Shown: positions 23,005 to 33,584 of the stretch, one piece after another | Layout of the letters: each line of letters starts with the position of its first letter | Position numbering within the stretch: position 1 is the first letter of the stretch | Assembly (NCBI GenBank): GCA_030248215.1 | Contig: JASANG010000705.1 | Coordinates: 24,405-88,404 of the forward strand | DNA length: 64,000 nt | Source of the DNA: Enoplolaimus lenunculus | Taxonomy: Eukaryota; Nematoda; Enoplea; Enoplida; Thoracostomopsidae | Reading direction: 5' to 3' | Notes under the pieces: generated by a model | The model's input: only the letters and a program-made list of their open reading frames with translations | Told to the model about the DNA's origin: nothing | Database searches by the model: none | Program-made: the position numbers and the translations under genes

Positions 23005-23306
23005 ATCTACAAAAACTCTACGTATGAGAAGTGTAATGCTGAATGAAACCAGCATTTTTAGTTGTGAGACGATATGATTTCAGTTTGGCTGCGCGTACTT
23101 TTCATTTTTTTGGCTTTGCGTACTTTTTATTTTACAACAAGTGAATAGCTGTGAACCAGGTACGTAATTTATGAAGCATATATGTGTAAAATTCCGAAAT
23201 TCGCTCTTTTTCCGTTGAAAAGTACAAGCCTAAAACACAAGTTTTTTTGGCCCATTTTATGGATTTTGTGTGTAAATGTGTTTTTCTTGTTTTCACGTTC
23301 GCTTTC

Positions 23307-23747
23307 TACTGCAGTAACCCAAATAAGAGGGTGTGGGGTAATAAGAGGGGTCCCCATTCTGAGTCTAAATCAACTGGAGTCCGTATCCATAATATTAGTC
23401 CGTAACCGGACTACTTAGTCCATGAAGGTTTAATTATTTCTAACTGTAGTGCATAAATGACTCCAGGACCAAATAAAATTGAGATTGATTCTTTAAGGCG
23501 TATTTAAATTTTGAAAGTATATACATTCCTAAGTAAACCTTGCATGATCGCTCAAGCTATTGACGCAAGACAAGTAAACGTTTAATTCAACGGATAGTTG
23601 CAGTTCCGGTAAAGTATATCAGTAACGAAGGGTGGCGGACCGTGGGTTAAAAATAAATAACAGTCCGTAACCGAATAAACAAGGGGGAACCCTCTGGAGA
23701 GGCCAAATAAATATCAGTTCCCCCCTCTTTGGGGTCGCTTTACTGTA
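23307..23747. mobile_element. MITE, TACTGTAGTGACCCGAATAAG-end family
   Basis: Starts TACTGCAGTAACCCAAATAAG and ends CCCCTCTTTGGGGTCGCTTTACTGTA. It holds the same ordered core motifs as the copy at 22258. It lies just downstream of the PHD gene. Confidence 0.75.
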
Positions 23748-23900
23748 CTAGGTGTATGCACATACCATGCTTTATTCTATGATTTATTGTCATAATGCTA
23801 AACCAGGCCATATATTTATTATGTCGTATGTATATGTATAAATATTGCAAAACCAGAAAACATGATGTATTTGAAGTTGAAAATAGGTTATCAATTGAAA

Positions 23901-24090
23901 GGACCTATGTATAGAACACGGCATAGCAGTGGTATAGAAGCATATTCCTAAGCGTAAAAAGCCTAAAGTCTAGGTTTAGCACAAGCGTGAATGTTTTACA
24001 CCTAAGCGTAAGAAAAAATAGTCTAAAGCTTAAGCTTTACTCTATTGCAGCCCCACAGAAAAACGTTGCTCCCTGATCTTTACATAGCCC
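23901..24090 (+). mobile_element. telomere-hexamer MITE copy, degraded
   Basis: Starts GGACCTATGTATAGAACACGG and ends CCCTGATCTTTACATAGCCC. CCTAAGCG units remain, together with the shared AATAGTCTAAAGCTTAAGC. Confidence 0.65.
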
Positions 24091-24872
24091 ATTGAAAGGG
24101 ATATACGCGCAATAAATTCTGATCTCGACAAAAAATCGGCGTTGCGATAAACGACAAAATTCATCTGTATCGCGAAGTCGCAATCGGTTAAAAACTGAAG
24201 CTGAGTTTTCACTATTTTTATGTATGACATGTTACCGTGCATTCATTCCACAAGTAAAGTATATATCTGCTTTTAGGTGTTTAAATTGTGCGTTCGCCGA
24301 TTGCCCTTGATATAATGTAGCGTTGCATTGTTCTTATTTTTACATTTGTATAGGGTGTTTTCAATACGGGGATACTGTAATACCAGTGAGCGACGTCTTG
24401 TAGGTCATGCACTTTTAAAACTGGTACACCCGGACGTAAAGGTCAATATTAATTACGGGGGAAATATTTGATTCAAATACTAAGGGTAAATTAAAAATAA
24501 ATATTAAGTGTACTGTATTTAGTCAATGTTGCTTTAAAATGGTCTTATAGGTAAAACTTGAAAGTTTTTTGATAAATTTTGTATTTTACAGCGCGATTTT
24601 ATTCCTCGAAATTGCGCCAAAAAGACTAAAATTTAATTCACTTCCGAATTTGCCCACAAATTGTACAGAAGACGGAGGCAGATCTCCGATAGTAAATACC
24701 CTGTTTTGTATGGCTATGTCTGACTGAAATATGTTCATATACGAATTCTATTTTGTTGCGTAATCCAAAAAGTTTACAATGGCTAAAGTGATTCATAAAT
24801 GAAAAAGTAAAATTTGAATGGATACTGTTTTCCCCTCAATATATATATGAGGTTTGTAATTTTTTTAGAAAT
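24091..24872. other. gene-free upstream region of the NADAR-SGNH gene
   Basis: I see no gene here. A TTTTTTAG acceptor ends at 24868, four bases before the ATG at 24873, so the stretch may hold the promoter and an outron. Confidence 0.35.
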
Positions 24873-26045
24873 ATGCGAATTTTTTACATAGTTGATGGTA
24901 GTAAGATTTCACCTTACTATGAATTTTATCCACCGCTGAAATTTTGCGGGCAACATTTTTCAACAATAGAATCTATCAGATACTATGTTATGCTTAAACA
25001 AATGGGAGAACACAGCGTTGCAACTGAGTTTCAGAAAAATGCATCCTTATCGCGGTTTTCGACGCCGATTAGCGAGTGGTTACTCGATCGAGGCATTCAA
25101 ATGAACGCAAATTTGTTATATCGATCTTCTGACATAATGCTCGATATTTTATTAGAATTGGTGCGACCTCAAGAAAATAATGGATTTCGCCGAGCTTTTT
25201 TGTCCATCATACGTTCCATTTCAAGACCTAGAGAAATATGCTTTGTTCTGTCATCGACATTTGAAACAGTTTGGTCTTCGGGATTTAGTGATCCATACGA
25301 TCGCAGTATAACAAATATATGGTATCCTGGTTTCAATCTTTTCGGAAATTGTCTTAACCAGCTAGTAGATAGATATATTCGTGACGATTGGGAGCCTATA
25401 TTGGCACATGGTCGTGAATATTGCCAGCAGCGAAATATTATTTTACCAAGTTATCCTAAAACTGTTTTATGGATTTCAGACAGTCAAGGAAAATTCCTTG
25501 AAAATATTCAGGGTGGAAATGTTTTTGCAATATCTGGTGGTTTGTGGAAGGACGTGCCTGTAGTTTTTGAACAATTTAACCTCCGCTGGTTTGATTATGC
25601 GGTGGTAATTTTATATTTTGGAATTAATGACGCTCAGAGGGGTAAATCTGTCGAAGCAGAATCATTTACAAAGTTTGAACATTTTTTACGATGTCAACCA
25701 GTTGGGCCAAAGGTTGTATTGTGTTCTCCCGTACCTCATCGTGACTATGAAAAGATTATCAGAGAACATGCAGCATTGATTATAAACCATGTCAGTAACG
25801 TTCCAAATGTGCGATGCGTTGATTGGTACTCTGATAAGGAATGTCCTTTTCTTGATAGATCTCAGTTGCAGCAAAATATTGATTTGTTCGTGCAGTTTGA
25901 CAGATTTCATGTAAGCCTATACGGATTGCGCTGCATTGTTAAGCAATGCGCTAAAGAAGTGCCTGAAATTAAGCAAATCGATTTCAAATTGTCGCAACGA
26001 AATAATAGTTATCGTCGTCAAAGAAGCGGGTATTTCTCCATATGA
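24873..26045 (+). CDS. NADAR-like domain fused to an SGNH-type hydrolase
   Basis: Intronless 390-residue protein. The ATG lies four bases after a TTTTTTAG acceptor, as for spliced-leader addition. Residues about 12-113 resemble the NADAR (YbiA) fold: YYEFYPPLKF, Glu33 in STIES, YYVMLK with Lys42, Trp69, then IMLDILL and FRRAFL. NADAR enzymes cleave N-glycosidic bonds in riboflavin intermediates or ADP-ribose adducts. Residues about 196-370 are an SGNH hydrolase with all blocks visible: ISDSQGK (Ser204), GG at 222-223, GINDA (Asn252) and DRFHVSLYG (Asp343, His346). No signal peptide is evident, so a cytosolic place is likely. The SGNH call is good. The NADAR call is by motif only. The tail is duplicated at 26898. 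Confidence 0.7.
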   Translation: MRIFYIVDGSKISPYYEFYPPLKFCGQHFSTIESIRYYVMLKQMGEHSVATEFQKNASLSRFSTPISEWLLDRGIQMNANLLYRSSDIMLDILLELVRPQENNGFRRAFLSIIRSISRPREICFVLSSTFETVWSSGFSDPYDRSITNIWYPGFNLFGNCLNQLVDRYIRDDWEPILAHGREYCQQRNIILPSYPKTVLWISDSQGKFLENIQGGNVFAISGGLWKDVPVVFEQFNLRWFDYAVVILYFGINDAQRGKSVEAESFTKFEHFLRCQPVGPKVVLCSPVPHRDYEKIIREHAALIINHVSNVPNVRCVDWYSDKECPFLDRSQLQQNIDLFVQFDRFHVSLYGLRCIVKQCAKEVPEIKQIDFKLSQRNNSYRRQRSGYFSI

Positions 26046-26690
26046 ATGTTTTGGATTTGCTGGCCGGAAACATTATTTTATATAATGTATGAAAATGTGG
26101 TTTTTGTTTTTAGCGAAATTTGTAAACTTGCATTTTAAATTGGCGACGTTTCACTACCCAAATGCGTGAATATGAGCGGAAGATATATATAAATTTAGCT
26201 TAGCGTAGAGCCTATAAGTTCAAAAATCGTAAGGAGAGGTCCGGAACTAAATTTTAGAATATTCCAAATCGTTTAAGCCTAAGCAAGTATTAAAGCCTAA
26301 GCAAAGAAGTCGACATGACAGACTCCTGGAATATTTATGTATTCTTAAATACCATTTTAGGCTTATACCATCTAGGTATATATTTCTTTCGTCTATGCAA
26401 TATATATATGTAAAACACTTAGTGAATGTGTTTCTAGGTATATATTTCTTTCGTCTATGCAATATATATGTAAAACATTTAGTGAATGTGTTGTTTTAAC
26501 TGCGGTATACTTTGAAATGATTCTCAACCCTGAAGCCTAACATTGAACCTGAATTTAATAGTCCAAAAAGGATAGTTTCTTTTGTTCAATTGAGCTCTCT
26601 GGCGGGCAGTTGCGAGTGCAGGCCAATAAACGTATAGAACAGTATTTCAAGAAGCCAGGGTAAACTCCGAGAATACGTTGCTTTCTATAC
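25846..26690 (+). repeat. tandem segmental duplication, copy A
   Basis: From the last 200 bases of the SGNH frame through the 3' flank, this block is repeated at 26898-27720. Shared marks include the CGACATGACAGACTCCTGG segment, AGGAGAGGTCCGGAACTAA and TTTCTTTCGTCTATGCAAT. Copy A has the last block twice (about 26381-26490). Confidence 0.75.
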
Positions 26691-26693
26691 CCA

Positions 26694-26895
26694 GGCCCAT
26701 GTTACTTTTAGGGCCGTCCAGGTTTCTGGTGGGTCTGTAACAAGAGTGGGCTTACATAGTAGACTACATTTTTTGTTTAGGCGTCGGCTTAGGCGGCTTA
26801 GGTTTAGGCTTAGGAATACGCTTTTGCAACGCTTAAGCTTAGGCTTACGCTTAGGAATACAATCAACTGATTCGGCCCTAAAAGTAACATTGGTC
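26694..26895 (-). mobile_element. telomere-hexamer MITE, subfamily with TTACTTTTAGGG ends, at duplication junction
   Basis: Starts GGCCCATGTTACTTTTAGGG and ends CCCTAAAAGTAACATTGGTC. The core has TTAGGC runs. It separates copies A and B of the local duplication. A second member of this subfamily is at 57049-57231. Confidence 0.75.
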
Positions 26896-26897
26896 AT

Positions 26898-27110
26898 TGT
26901 CCTTTTTTTGATAGATCTCAGTTGCAGCAAAAAATTTCGTGCAGGTTGACAGATTTCATGTAAGCCTATACGGATTGCGCTGCATTGTTAAGCAATGCGC
27001 TAAAGAAGTGGCTGAAATTAAGCAAATTGATTTCAAATGGTCGCAACGAAATAATAGTTAATATCCTCGTCAAAGAAGCGGGTATTTCTCCGTATGAAAT
27101 GTTTTGGATT
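26898..27110 (+). pseudogene. duplicated 3' fragment of the NADAR-SGNH gene
   Basis: Repeats the gene from its CCTTTTCTTGATAGATC segment to beyond the stop. It carries a short deletion next to the GCAAAAAATTTCGTG segment and an insertion (AATAGTTAATATCC) that adds a stop. The Asp-His block is present but no promoter or N-terminus is, so it is a dead fragment. Confidence 0.7.
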
Positions 27111-27720
27111 TGCTGGAAACATTATTTTATATTATGTATGAAAATGTTGTTTTTAACTTTTTACAGCGAAATATGCAAACTTGCATTTTAAATTGTCGAC
27201 GTGTCACTACCCAAATGCGTGACTTTAGTGAGCGGAAGATTTAAATTTAGCTTAGCGTAAAGCCTAAGTTTAAAAATCTTAAGGAGAGGTCCGGAACTAA
27301 CATTTAGAATATTCCGAAGCGTTTAAGCTTAAGCAAGTATTAAAGCCTAAGCAAAGAAGTCGACATGACAGACTCCTGGATTATATATGTATGCTTAAAT
27401 ACCATTTTAGACTTATACCATCTTATGCTTAAATATATACTTTCTAGGTATATATTTCTTTCGTCTATGCAATGTATATGTAAAACATTTAGTGAATGTG
27501 TTGTTTTAACTGCGGTATACTTTGAAATGATTCCCAACCCTGAAACCTAACATTGAAGCTGAACTTATATATAGTCCAAAAAGGATAGTTTCTTTTGTTC
27601 AATTAAGCTCTCTTGCGGACAGTTGCGAGTGCAAGCCAATGTAAAATGTATAGAACAGATTATTTGAAGAAGTCAGGGTAAACTCCTGGAATACGTTGCT
27701 TTCATACCCAGGTATATATA
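26898..27720 (+). repeat. tandem segmental duplication, copy B
   Basis: Second copy of the 25846-26690 block, with a few percent differences and small indels by eye. A shorter, more diverged echo of its end (CTATGCAATAT, then TTTGAAATGATTCTCAA) continues to about 27870. Confidence 0.75.
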
Positions 27721-27959
27721 TTTTTTCGCACCTATGCAATATTTCAACCTTTAATTAATGAATTAAAGCGAGTGTGTTGTTTATAAACAGAACGATGTGT
27801 TGTATTCCACTTTATTGTGGTAGTATATTGTTAAAGTTTGAAATGATTCTCAACTCCAAAGGCTAAAAAGATACCTGAAAGCTGTATAACTAGCCTAAAT
27901 TAATCTAAACAATTCTGAGCTTAGCTGGACACTACGGAAATTTTGCAACACTTACAACT

Positions 27960-28655
27960 ATATACTGGCTTCTAATAGTCAGTTTAAGCTTCAGACTAAT
28001 TTTTTGCTTCGGTTTTTAGGCTTAGCTATATGCTCATCCATACGCGTTGGCTTAGGCTTAGGTTAAGGCTTAGGAATATACTTTACTACTCTTCCGGCCC
28101 TGTTCTTACATCGGCCGCTACAGCAATGTTCTCCTTTAAAAAACTTTCACGTAAAGATCCCCTCCCGAAATAAAATATATACAGGCCAATCATGAGTCAG
28201 TTTATACTCTAGGCCATTTTTTGCTTAGGCTAGGCTTGCTTTAGGTCAGGCTTAGCAATAGGCTCATCCATACGCTCAGGCTTAGGCTTAGATTAAGGTT
28301 TAGGAATATGCTTATACTACTCTTCCGGCCCTGTTCTTACATGGGCCGTTATAGCCATGTTCTCAATTAAAAAACTTTCACGTAAGATTATATCCTCCCG
28401 AGATAAAATATATACTGGCCATACTTTATTCAAAGTTGTATGCCTTAACGAAATGAAAAACTGGCCGTTTTACAGCCATGTTCTCCATCAAAAAGCTTAG
28501 AGTAAGTTTATACTCCAGACTAATTTTTTGCTAATGCTAGGCTTGCTTTAGGCTTAGGCTTAGCAATAGGCTCATCCATACGCTTAGGCTTAGGCTTAGA
28601 TTAAGGCTTATGAATATGCTGACACTACATTTCGGCCCTGTTCTATACATACGCT
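27960..28655 (-). mobile_element. three tandem-like telomere-hexamer MITE copies
   Basis: Three blocks at about 27960-28122, 28189-28351 and 28486-28655 repeat the same order: TCAGTTTAAGCTTCAGACTAA, a TTGCTT segment, TTAGGC runs, CTCATCCATACGC, more TTAGGC, then TTCCGGCCCTGTTC. They are more alike than dispersed copies, which suggests local duplication. Confidence 0.7.
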
Positions 28656-29062
28656 GACACTACATTTCGGCCCTGTTCTATACACACATGGGCCTGAATA
28701 TGCTGACACTACATTTCGGCCCTGTTCTATACATACATGGGCCTGAATATGCTTACACTACTTTTCGGCCCTGTTCTATACATACGCTGACACTACTTTT
28801 CGGCCCTGTTCTATACATACGCTGACACTACATTTCGGCCCTGTTCTATACATACATGGGCCTGAATATGCTGACACTACATTTCGGCCCTGTTCTATAC
28901 ATACATGGGCCTGAATATGCTGACACTACATTTCGGCCCTGTTGTATACATACATACATGGGCCTGAATATGCTTAATACACTACTTTTCGAGCGTGTTC
29001 TATACATACATGGGCCTGAATATGCTTACACTACTTTTCGACCCTGTTCTATACATACATAA
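28627..29062. repeat. minisatellite derived from the MITE end
   Basis: About ten units of 31-55 bases built on GACACTACATTTCGGCCCTG and TTCTATACATACATGGGCC. The unit equals the right terminal segment of the telomere-hexamer MITE, so the array grew from one end of that element. Confidence 0.8.
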
Positions 29063-29209
29063 AGTTTATGTCCTCCCGAAATAAAACATATATTTGCCAA
29101 TCATGAGTCCATAAAAAAACTTGCACATAACGCTTCGGACTACGCTTATACTACACTAGTTATCCATGTTCAGAGGCTTCTCCCCGAATTCACTGCCACA
29201 AAATTGTAT

Positions 29210-29525
29210 ACGGTAGGGTTAACGATACGCAATATTGACATTTATTAATGTACATAAGTAATTAAATGTGCACGCATTTTAGTTCAGTGATTAATTGCCA
29301 GTTATAAAACTTAATTTAAGATGTACACACATAACAATTTGTGTGTTATCAATATAACAATATATATAAGCGCAAAATTTGGGTTAACCCTACCCTATGT
29401 TGTGTCACAAAAATTTTTGTGACACGACATAGGGTAGGGTTATATTGAAAATTTGTGGTAAGGTAGGGTTAACGAGTGGCAATTTTTAAAATTGCCACTT
29501 GTTAACCCTACCTCATGTCATCCCC
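29210..29525. repeat. palindrome cluster with TAGGGTTAAC / GTTAACCCTA motifs
   Basis: Two near-perfect palindromes, 29386-29441 (56 bases, centred in ACAAAAATTTTTGT) and 29461-29512 (52 bases, centred near TTTTTAAAATT). Each has one mismatched pair. A single GGTAGGGTTAAC at 29211 faces GGGTTAACCCTACC at 29381. Together they suggest ends of non-autonomous elements that could form hairpins. Confidence 0.75.
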
Positions 29526-29568
29526 GGTGGCACAGCAAAATTTATTAATGTGAACCTTGCATAATGTT

Positions 29569-32500
29569 TAATCGAATATAACGTTGTGTGGGTATTGCTG
29601 TTGTGATGTGATTGGTTGTTTAGGCTTGACTGTGTTTGAGGAAACAGAGGTTTTTCTACATTTCTTTTTGTAATGTAACAGCGCAAATCTACTATATATC
29701 ATATCATGTGCCCGTAAACAGCTATTTGTTCCAGTTGGCAACTGGAGTAACATCCCAAACGACAATTGCTGTTCGGGCGAGCACAAATAACTATTGGAAT
29801 ACAAACTGCTTTTGATTGGTGGATTGTACAGACCAAACTGCTGCTGGAATGTAAACTGTTTGTGATTGGTTGTTTAGGCTTGACTGTGTTTGAGGAAACA
29901 GATTTGCACAATAATTATTTGCCTTCACCATATTTGCAAGCTATAAATTAAACAAGGTTTATTTAGAATACCAATGAAGCTGTGTGAGTGTGTGCCGTAA
30001 TGTTTAATCGAATATAACGTTGTGTGGGTATTGCTGTTGTGATGTGATTGGTTGTTTAGGCTTGACTGTGTTTGAGGAAACAGACTTGCACAATAATTAT
30101 TTGCCTTCACCATATTTGCAAGCTATAAATTAAACAAGGTTTATTTAGAATACGAATGAAGCTGTGTGAGTGTGTGCCGTAATGTTTAATCGAATATAAC
30201 GTTGTGTGGGTATTGCTGTTGTGATGTGATTGGTTGTTTAGGCTTGACTGTGTTTGAGGAAATAGAGGTTTTTCTACATTTCTTTTTGTAATGTAACAGC
30301 GCAAATCTACTATATATCATATCATGTGCCCGTAAACAGCTATTTGTTCCAGTTGGCAACTGGAGTAACATCCCAAACGACAATTGCTGTTCGGGCGAGC
30401 ACAAATAACTATTGGAATACAAACTGCTTTTGATTGGTGGATTGTACAGACCAAACTGCTTTTGATTGGTGGATTGTACAGACCAAACTGCTGCTGGAAT
30501 GTAAACTGTTTGTGATTGGTTGTTTAGGCTTGACTGTGTTTGAGGAAACAGATTTGCACAATAATTATTTGCCTTCACCATATTTGCAAGCTATAAATTA
30601 AACAAGGTTTATTTAGAATACCAATGAAGCTGTGTGAGTGTGTGCCGTAATGTTTAATCGAATATAACGTTGTGTGGGTATTGCTGTTGTGATGTGATTG
30701 GTTGTTTAGGCTTGACTGTGTTTGAGGAAACAGACTTGCACAATAATTATTTGCCTTCACCATATTTGCAAGCTATAAATTAAACAAGGTTTATTTAGAA
30801 TACCAATGAAGCTGTGTGAATGTGTGCCGTTATGTTTAATCGAATATAACGTTGTGTGGGTATTGCTGTTGTGATGTGATTGGTTGTTTAGGCTTCACTG
30901 TGTTTGAGGAAACAGACTTGCACAATAATTATTTGCCTTCACCATATTTGCAAGCTATAAATTAAACAAGGTTTATTTAGAATACCAATGAAGCTGTGTG
31001 AGTGTGTGCCGTAATATTTAATCGAATATAACGTTGTGTGGGTATTGCTGTTGTGATGTGATTGGTTGTTTAGGCTTGACTGTGTTTGAGGAAACAGACT
31101 TGCACAATAATTATTTGCCTTCGCCATATTTGCAAGCTATAAATTAAACAAGGTTTATTTATAATACCAATGAAGCTGTGTGACTGTGTGCCGGCCGTAA
31201 TGTTTAATCGAATATAACATTGTGTGGGTATTGCTGTTGTGATGTGATTGGTTGTTTAGGCTTGACTGTGTTTGAGGAAACAGAGGTTTTTCTACATTTC
31301 TTTTTGTAATGTAACAGCGCAAATCTACTATATATCATATCATGTGCCCGTAAACAGCTATTTGTTCCAGTTGGCAACTGGAGTAACATCCCAAACGACA
31401 ATTGCTGTTCGGGCGAGCACAAATAACTATTGGAATACAAACTGCTTTTGATTGGTGGATTGTACAGACCAAACTGCTGCTGGAATGTAAACTGTTTGTG
31501 ATTGGTTGTTTAGGCTTGACTGTGTTTGAGGAAACAGATTTGCACAATAATTATTTGCCTTCACCATATTTGCAAGCTATAAATTAAACAAGGTTTATTT
31601 AGAATACCAATGAAGCTGTGTGAGTGTGTGCCGTAATGTTTAATCGAATATAACGTTGTGTGGGTATTGCTGTTGTGATGTGATTGGTTGTTTAGGCTTG
31701 ACTGTGTTTGAGGAAACAGACTTGCACAATAATTATTTGCCTTCACCATATTTGCAAGCTATAAATTAAACAAGGTTTATTTAGAATACCAATGAAGCTG
31801 TGTGAGTGTGTGCCGTAATGTTTAATCGAATATATCGTTGTGTGGGTATTGCTGTTGTGATGTGATTGGTTGTTTAGGCTTGACTGTGTTTGAGGAAACA
31901 GACTTGCACAATAATTATTTGCCTTCACCATATTTGCAAGCTATAAATTAAACAAGGTTTATTTAGAATACCAATGAAGCTGTGTGAGTGTGTGCCGTAA
32001 TGTTTAATCGAATATAACGTTGTGTGGGTATTGCTGTTGTGATGTGATTGGTTGTTTAGGCTTGACTGTGTTTGAGGAAATAGAGGTTTTTCTACATTTC
32101 TTTTTGTAATGTAACAGCGCAAATCTACTATATATCATCATGTGCCCGTAAACAGCTATTTGTTCCAGTTGGCAACTGGAACATCCCAAACGACAATTGC
32201 TGTTCGGGCGAGCACAAATAACTATTGGAATACAAACTGCTTTTGATTGGTGGATTGTACAGACCAAACTGCTGCTGGAATGTAAACTGTTTGTGATTGG
32301 TTGTTTAGGCTTGACTGTGTTTGAGGAAACAGATTTGCACAATAATTTTTTGCCTTCACCATATTTGCAAGCTATAAATTAAACAAGGTTTATTTAGAAT
32401 ACCAATGAAGCTGTGTGAGTGTGTGCCGTAATGTTTAATCGAATATAACGTTGTGTGGGTATTGCTGTTGTGATGTGATTGGTTGTTTAGGCTTGACTGT

Positions 32501-33016
32501 GTTTGAGGAAACAGACTTGCACAATAATTATTTGCCTTCACCATATTTGCAAGCTATAAATTAAACAAGGTTTATTTAGAATACCAATGAAGCTGTGTGA
32601 GTGTGTGCCGTAATGTTTAATCGAATATATCGTTGTGTGGGTATTGCTGTTGTGATGTGATTGGTTGTTTAGGCTTGACTGTGTTTGAGGAAACAGACTT
32701 GCACAATAATTATTTGCCTTCACCATATTTGCAAGCTATAAATTAAACAAGGTTTATTTAGAATACCAATGAAGCTGTGTGAGTGTGTGCCGTAATGTTT
32801 AATCGAATATAACGTTGTGTGGGTATTGCTGTTGTGATGTGATTGGTTGTTTAGGCTTGACTGTGTTTGAGGAAACAGACTAGCACAATAATTATTTGCC
32901 ATCACCATATTTGCAAGCTATAAATTAAACAAGGTTTATTTAGAATACCAATGAAGCTGTGTGAGTGTGTGCCGTAATGTTTAATCGAATATAACGTTGT
33001 GTGGGTATTGCTGTGT
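29569..33016. repeat. 182-bp satellite array with two unit types
   Basis: Thirteen full units plus a partial one. Nine are short (182 bases, e.g. 30000-30181). Four are long, about 430-470 bases (starting near 29569, 30182, 31199 and 31999), and hold an extra block with GTAAACAGCTATTTGTTCC and GACAATTGCTGTTCGG. Order: long-short-long-short-short-short-long-short-short-long-short-short-short. ATTGGTTG (an inverted CCAAT) recurs in every unit. Units differ at only a few bases. One long unit has a further internal duplication of 36 bases. Short open frames recur per unit, but 182 is not a multiple of three, so they do not join. Confidence 0.9.
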
Positions 33017-33063
33017 TTATTTCTGTTGTTTTGATTAGGCAATCAAATTGCCCCTCTGTATTA

Positions 33064-33295
33064 TATTTCACCCAATGTAAACCTTGTTTAGTTTATAGTT
33101 CGCAAATATGGTGACGGCAAAAAATTACTGTGCAAGTCAGTTTCCTTGAATAATAGTCAAACCTGAGCAACCAATAAAAATTAGTCTGCATTCCAGTATT
33201 GGTTTGGGCTGCTTCAAACAGCAATTGTCGTTTGGGACGACGCAGTTGCTAACTTTGGCAAATCGCTGCTTGTGGCACGACATATATACACAAAT
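33064..33295 (-). repeat. diverged inverted half-unit at the satellite edge
   Basis: Reverse-complement relative of the long satellite unit: ACCTTGTTTAGTTTATAG, CAAATATGGTGACGGCAA, CAGCAATTGTCGTTTGGGA. It is much more diverged than units within the array, so it probably predates the array's growth. Confidence 0.7.
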
Positions 33296-33404
33296 ATATC
33301 TAGACATATTTGTATACTCAAAACACATAAATAGGGTATGTAACTGGTTACCGGATCAAAGAAAAATTAATACAAAATTTCATTAATCAAGGTGTACATT
33401 ACCT

Positions 33405-33560
33405 AAGAAGTATACTCAAGTTCTAAAGATATTTTTAAGTAATGGATTGAAGCGATAGAGAATGGCATAAGTCAAACATTGGGACACAAATAATAAATGG
33501 TAGGTTGCAAAAAATACTCTGTAACTGAATAGCAGGGGGATTAACCTCTGGAGGTAAAAT
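33405..33560. mobile_element. remnant of the TACTGTAGTGACCCGAATAAG-end MITE
   Basis: Only the right part is recognisable (ACTCTGTAACTGAATAGCAGG, then ATTAACCTCTGGAGG). It sits directly before the ALDH exon at 33585. Confidence 0.4.
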
Positions 33561-33584
33561 ATCGCGTTTGTTTACGTTTTTCAG

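Noticed and set aside
29569-32908. Repeated 61-78-codon frames on both strands of the satellite
   Set aside because: The 182-base period breaks the frame at each unit, there are no conserved starts or splice sites, and the frames simply mirror the repeat.
29569-33016. CRISPR-like array
   Set aside because: Units are long and contiguous with no unique spacers, in a eukaryotic setting.
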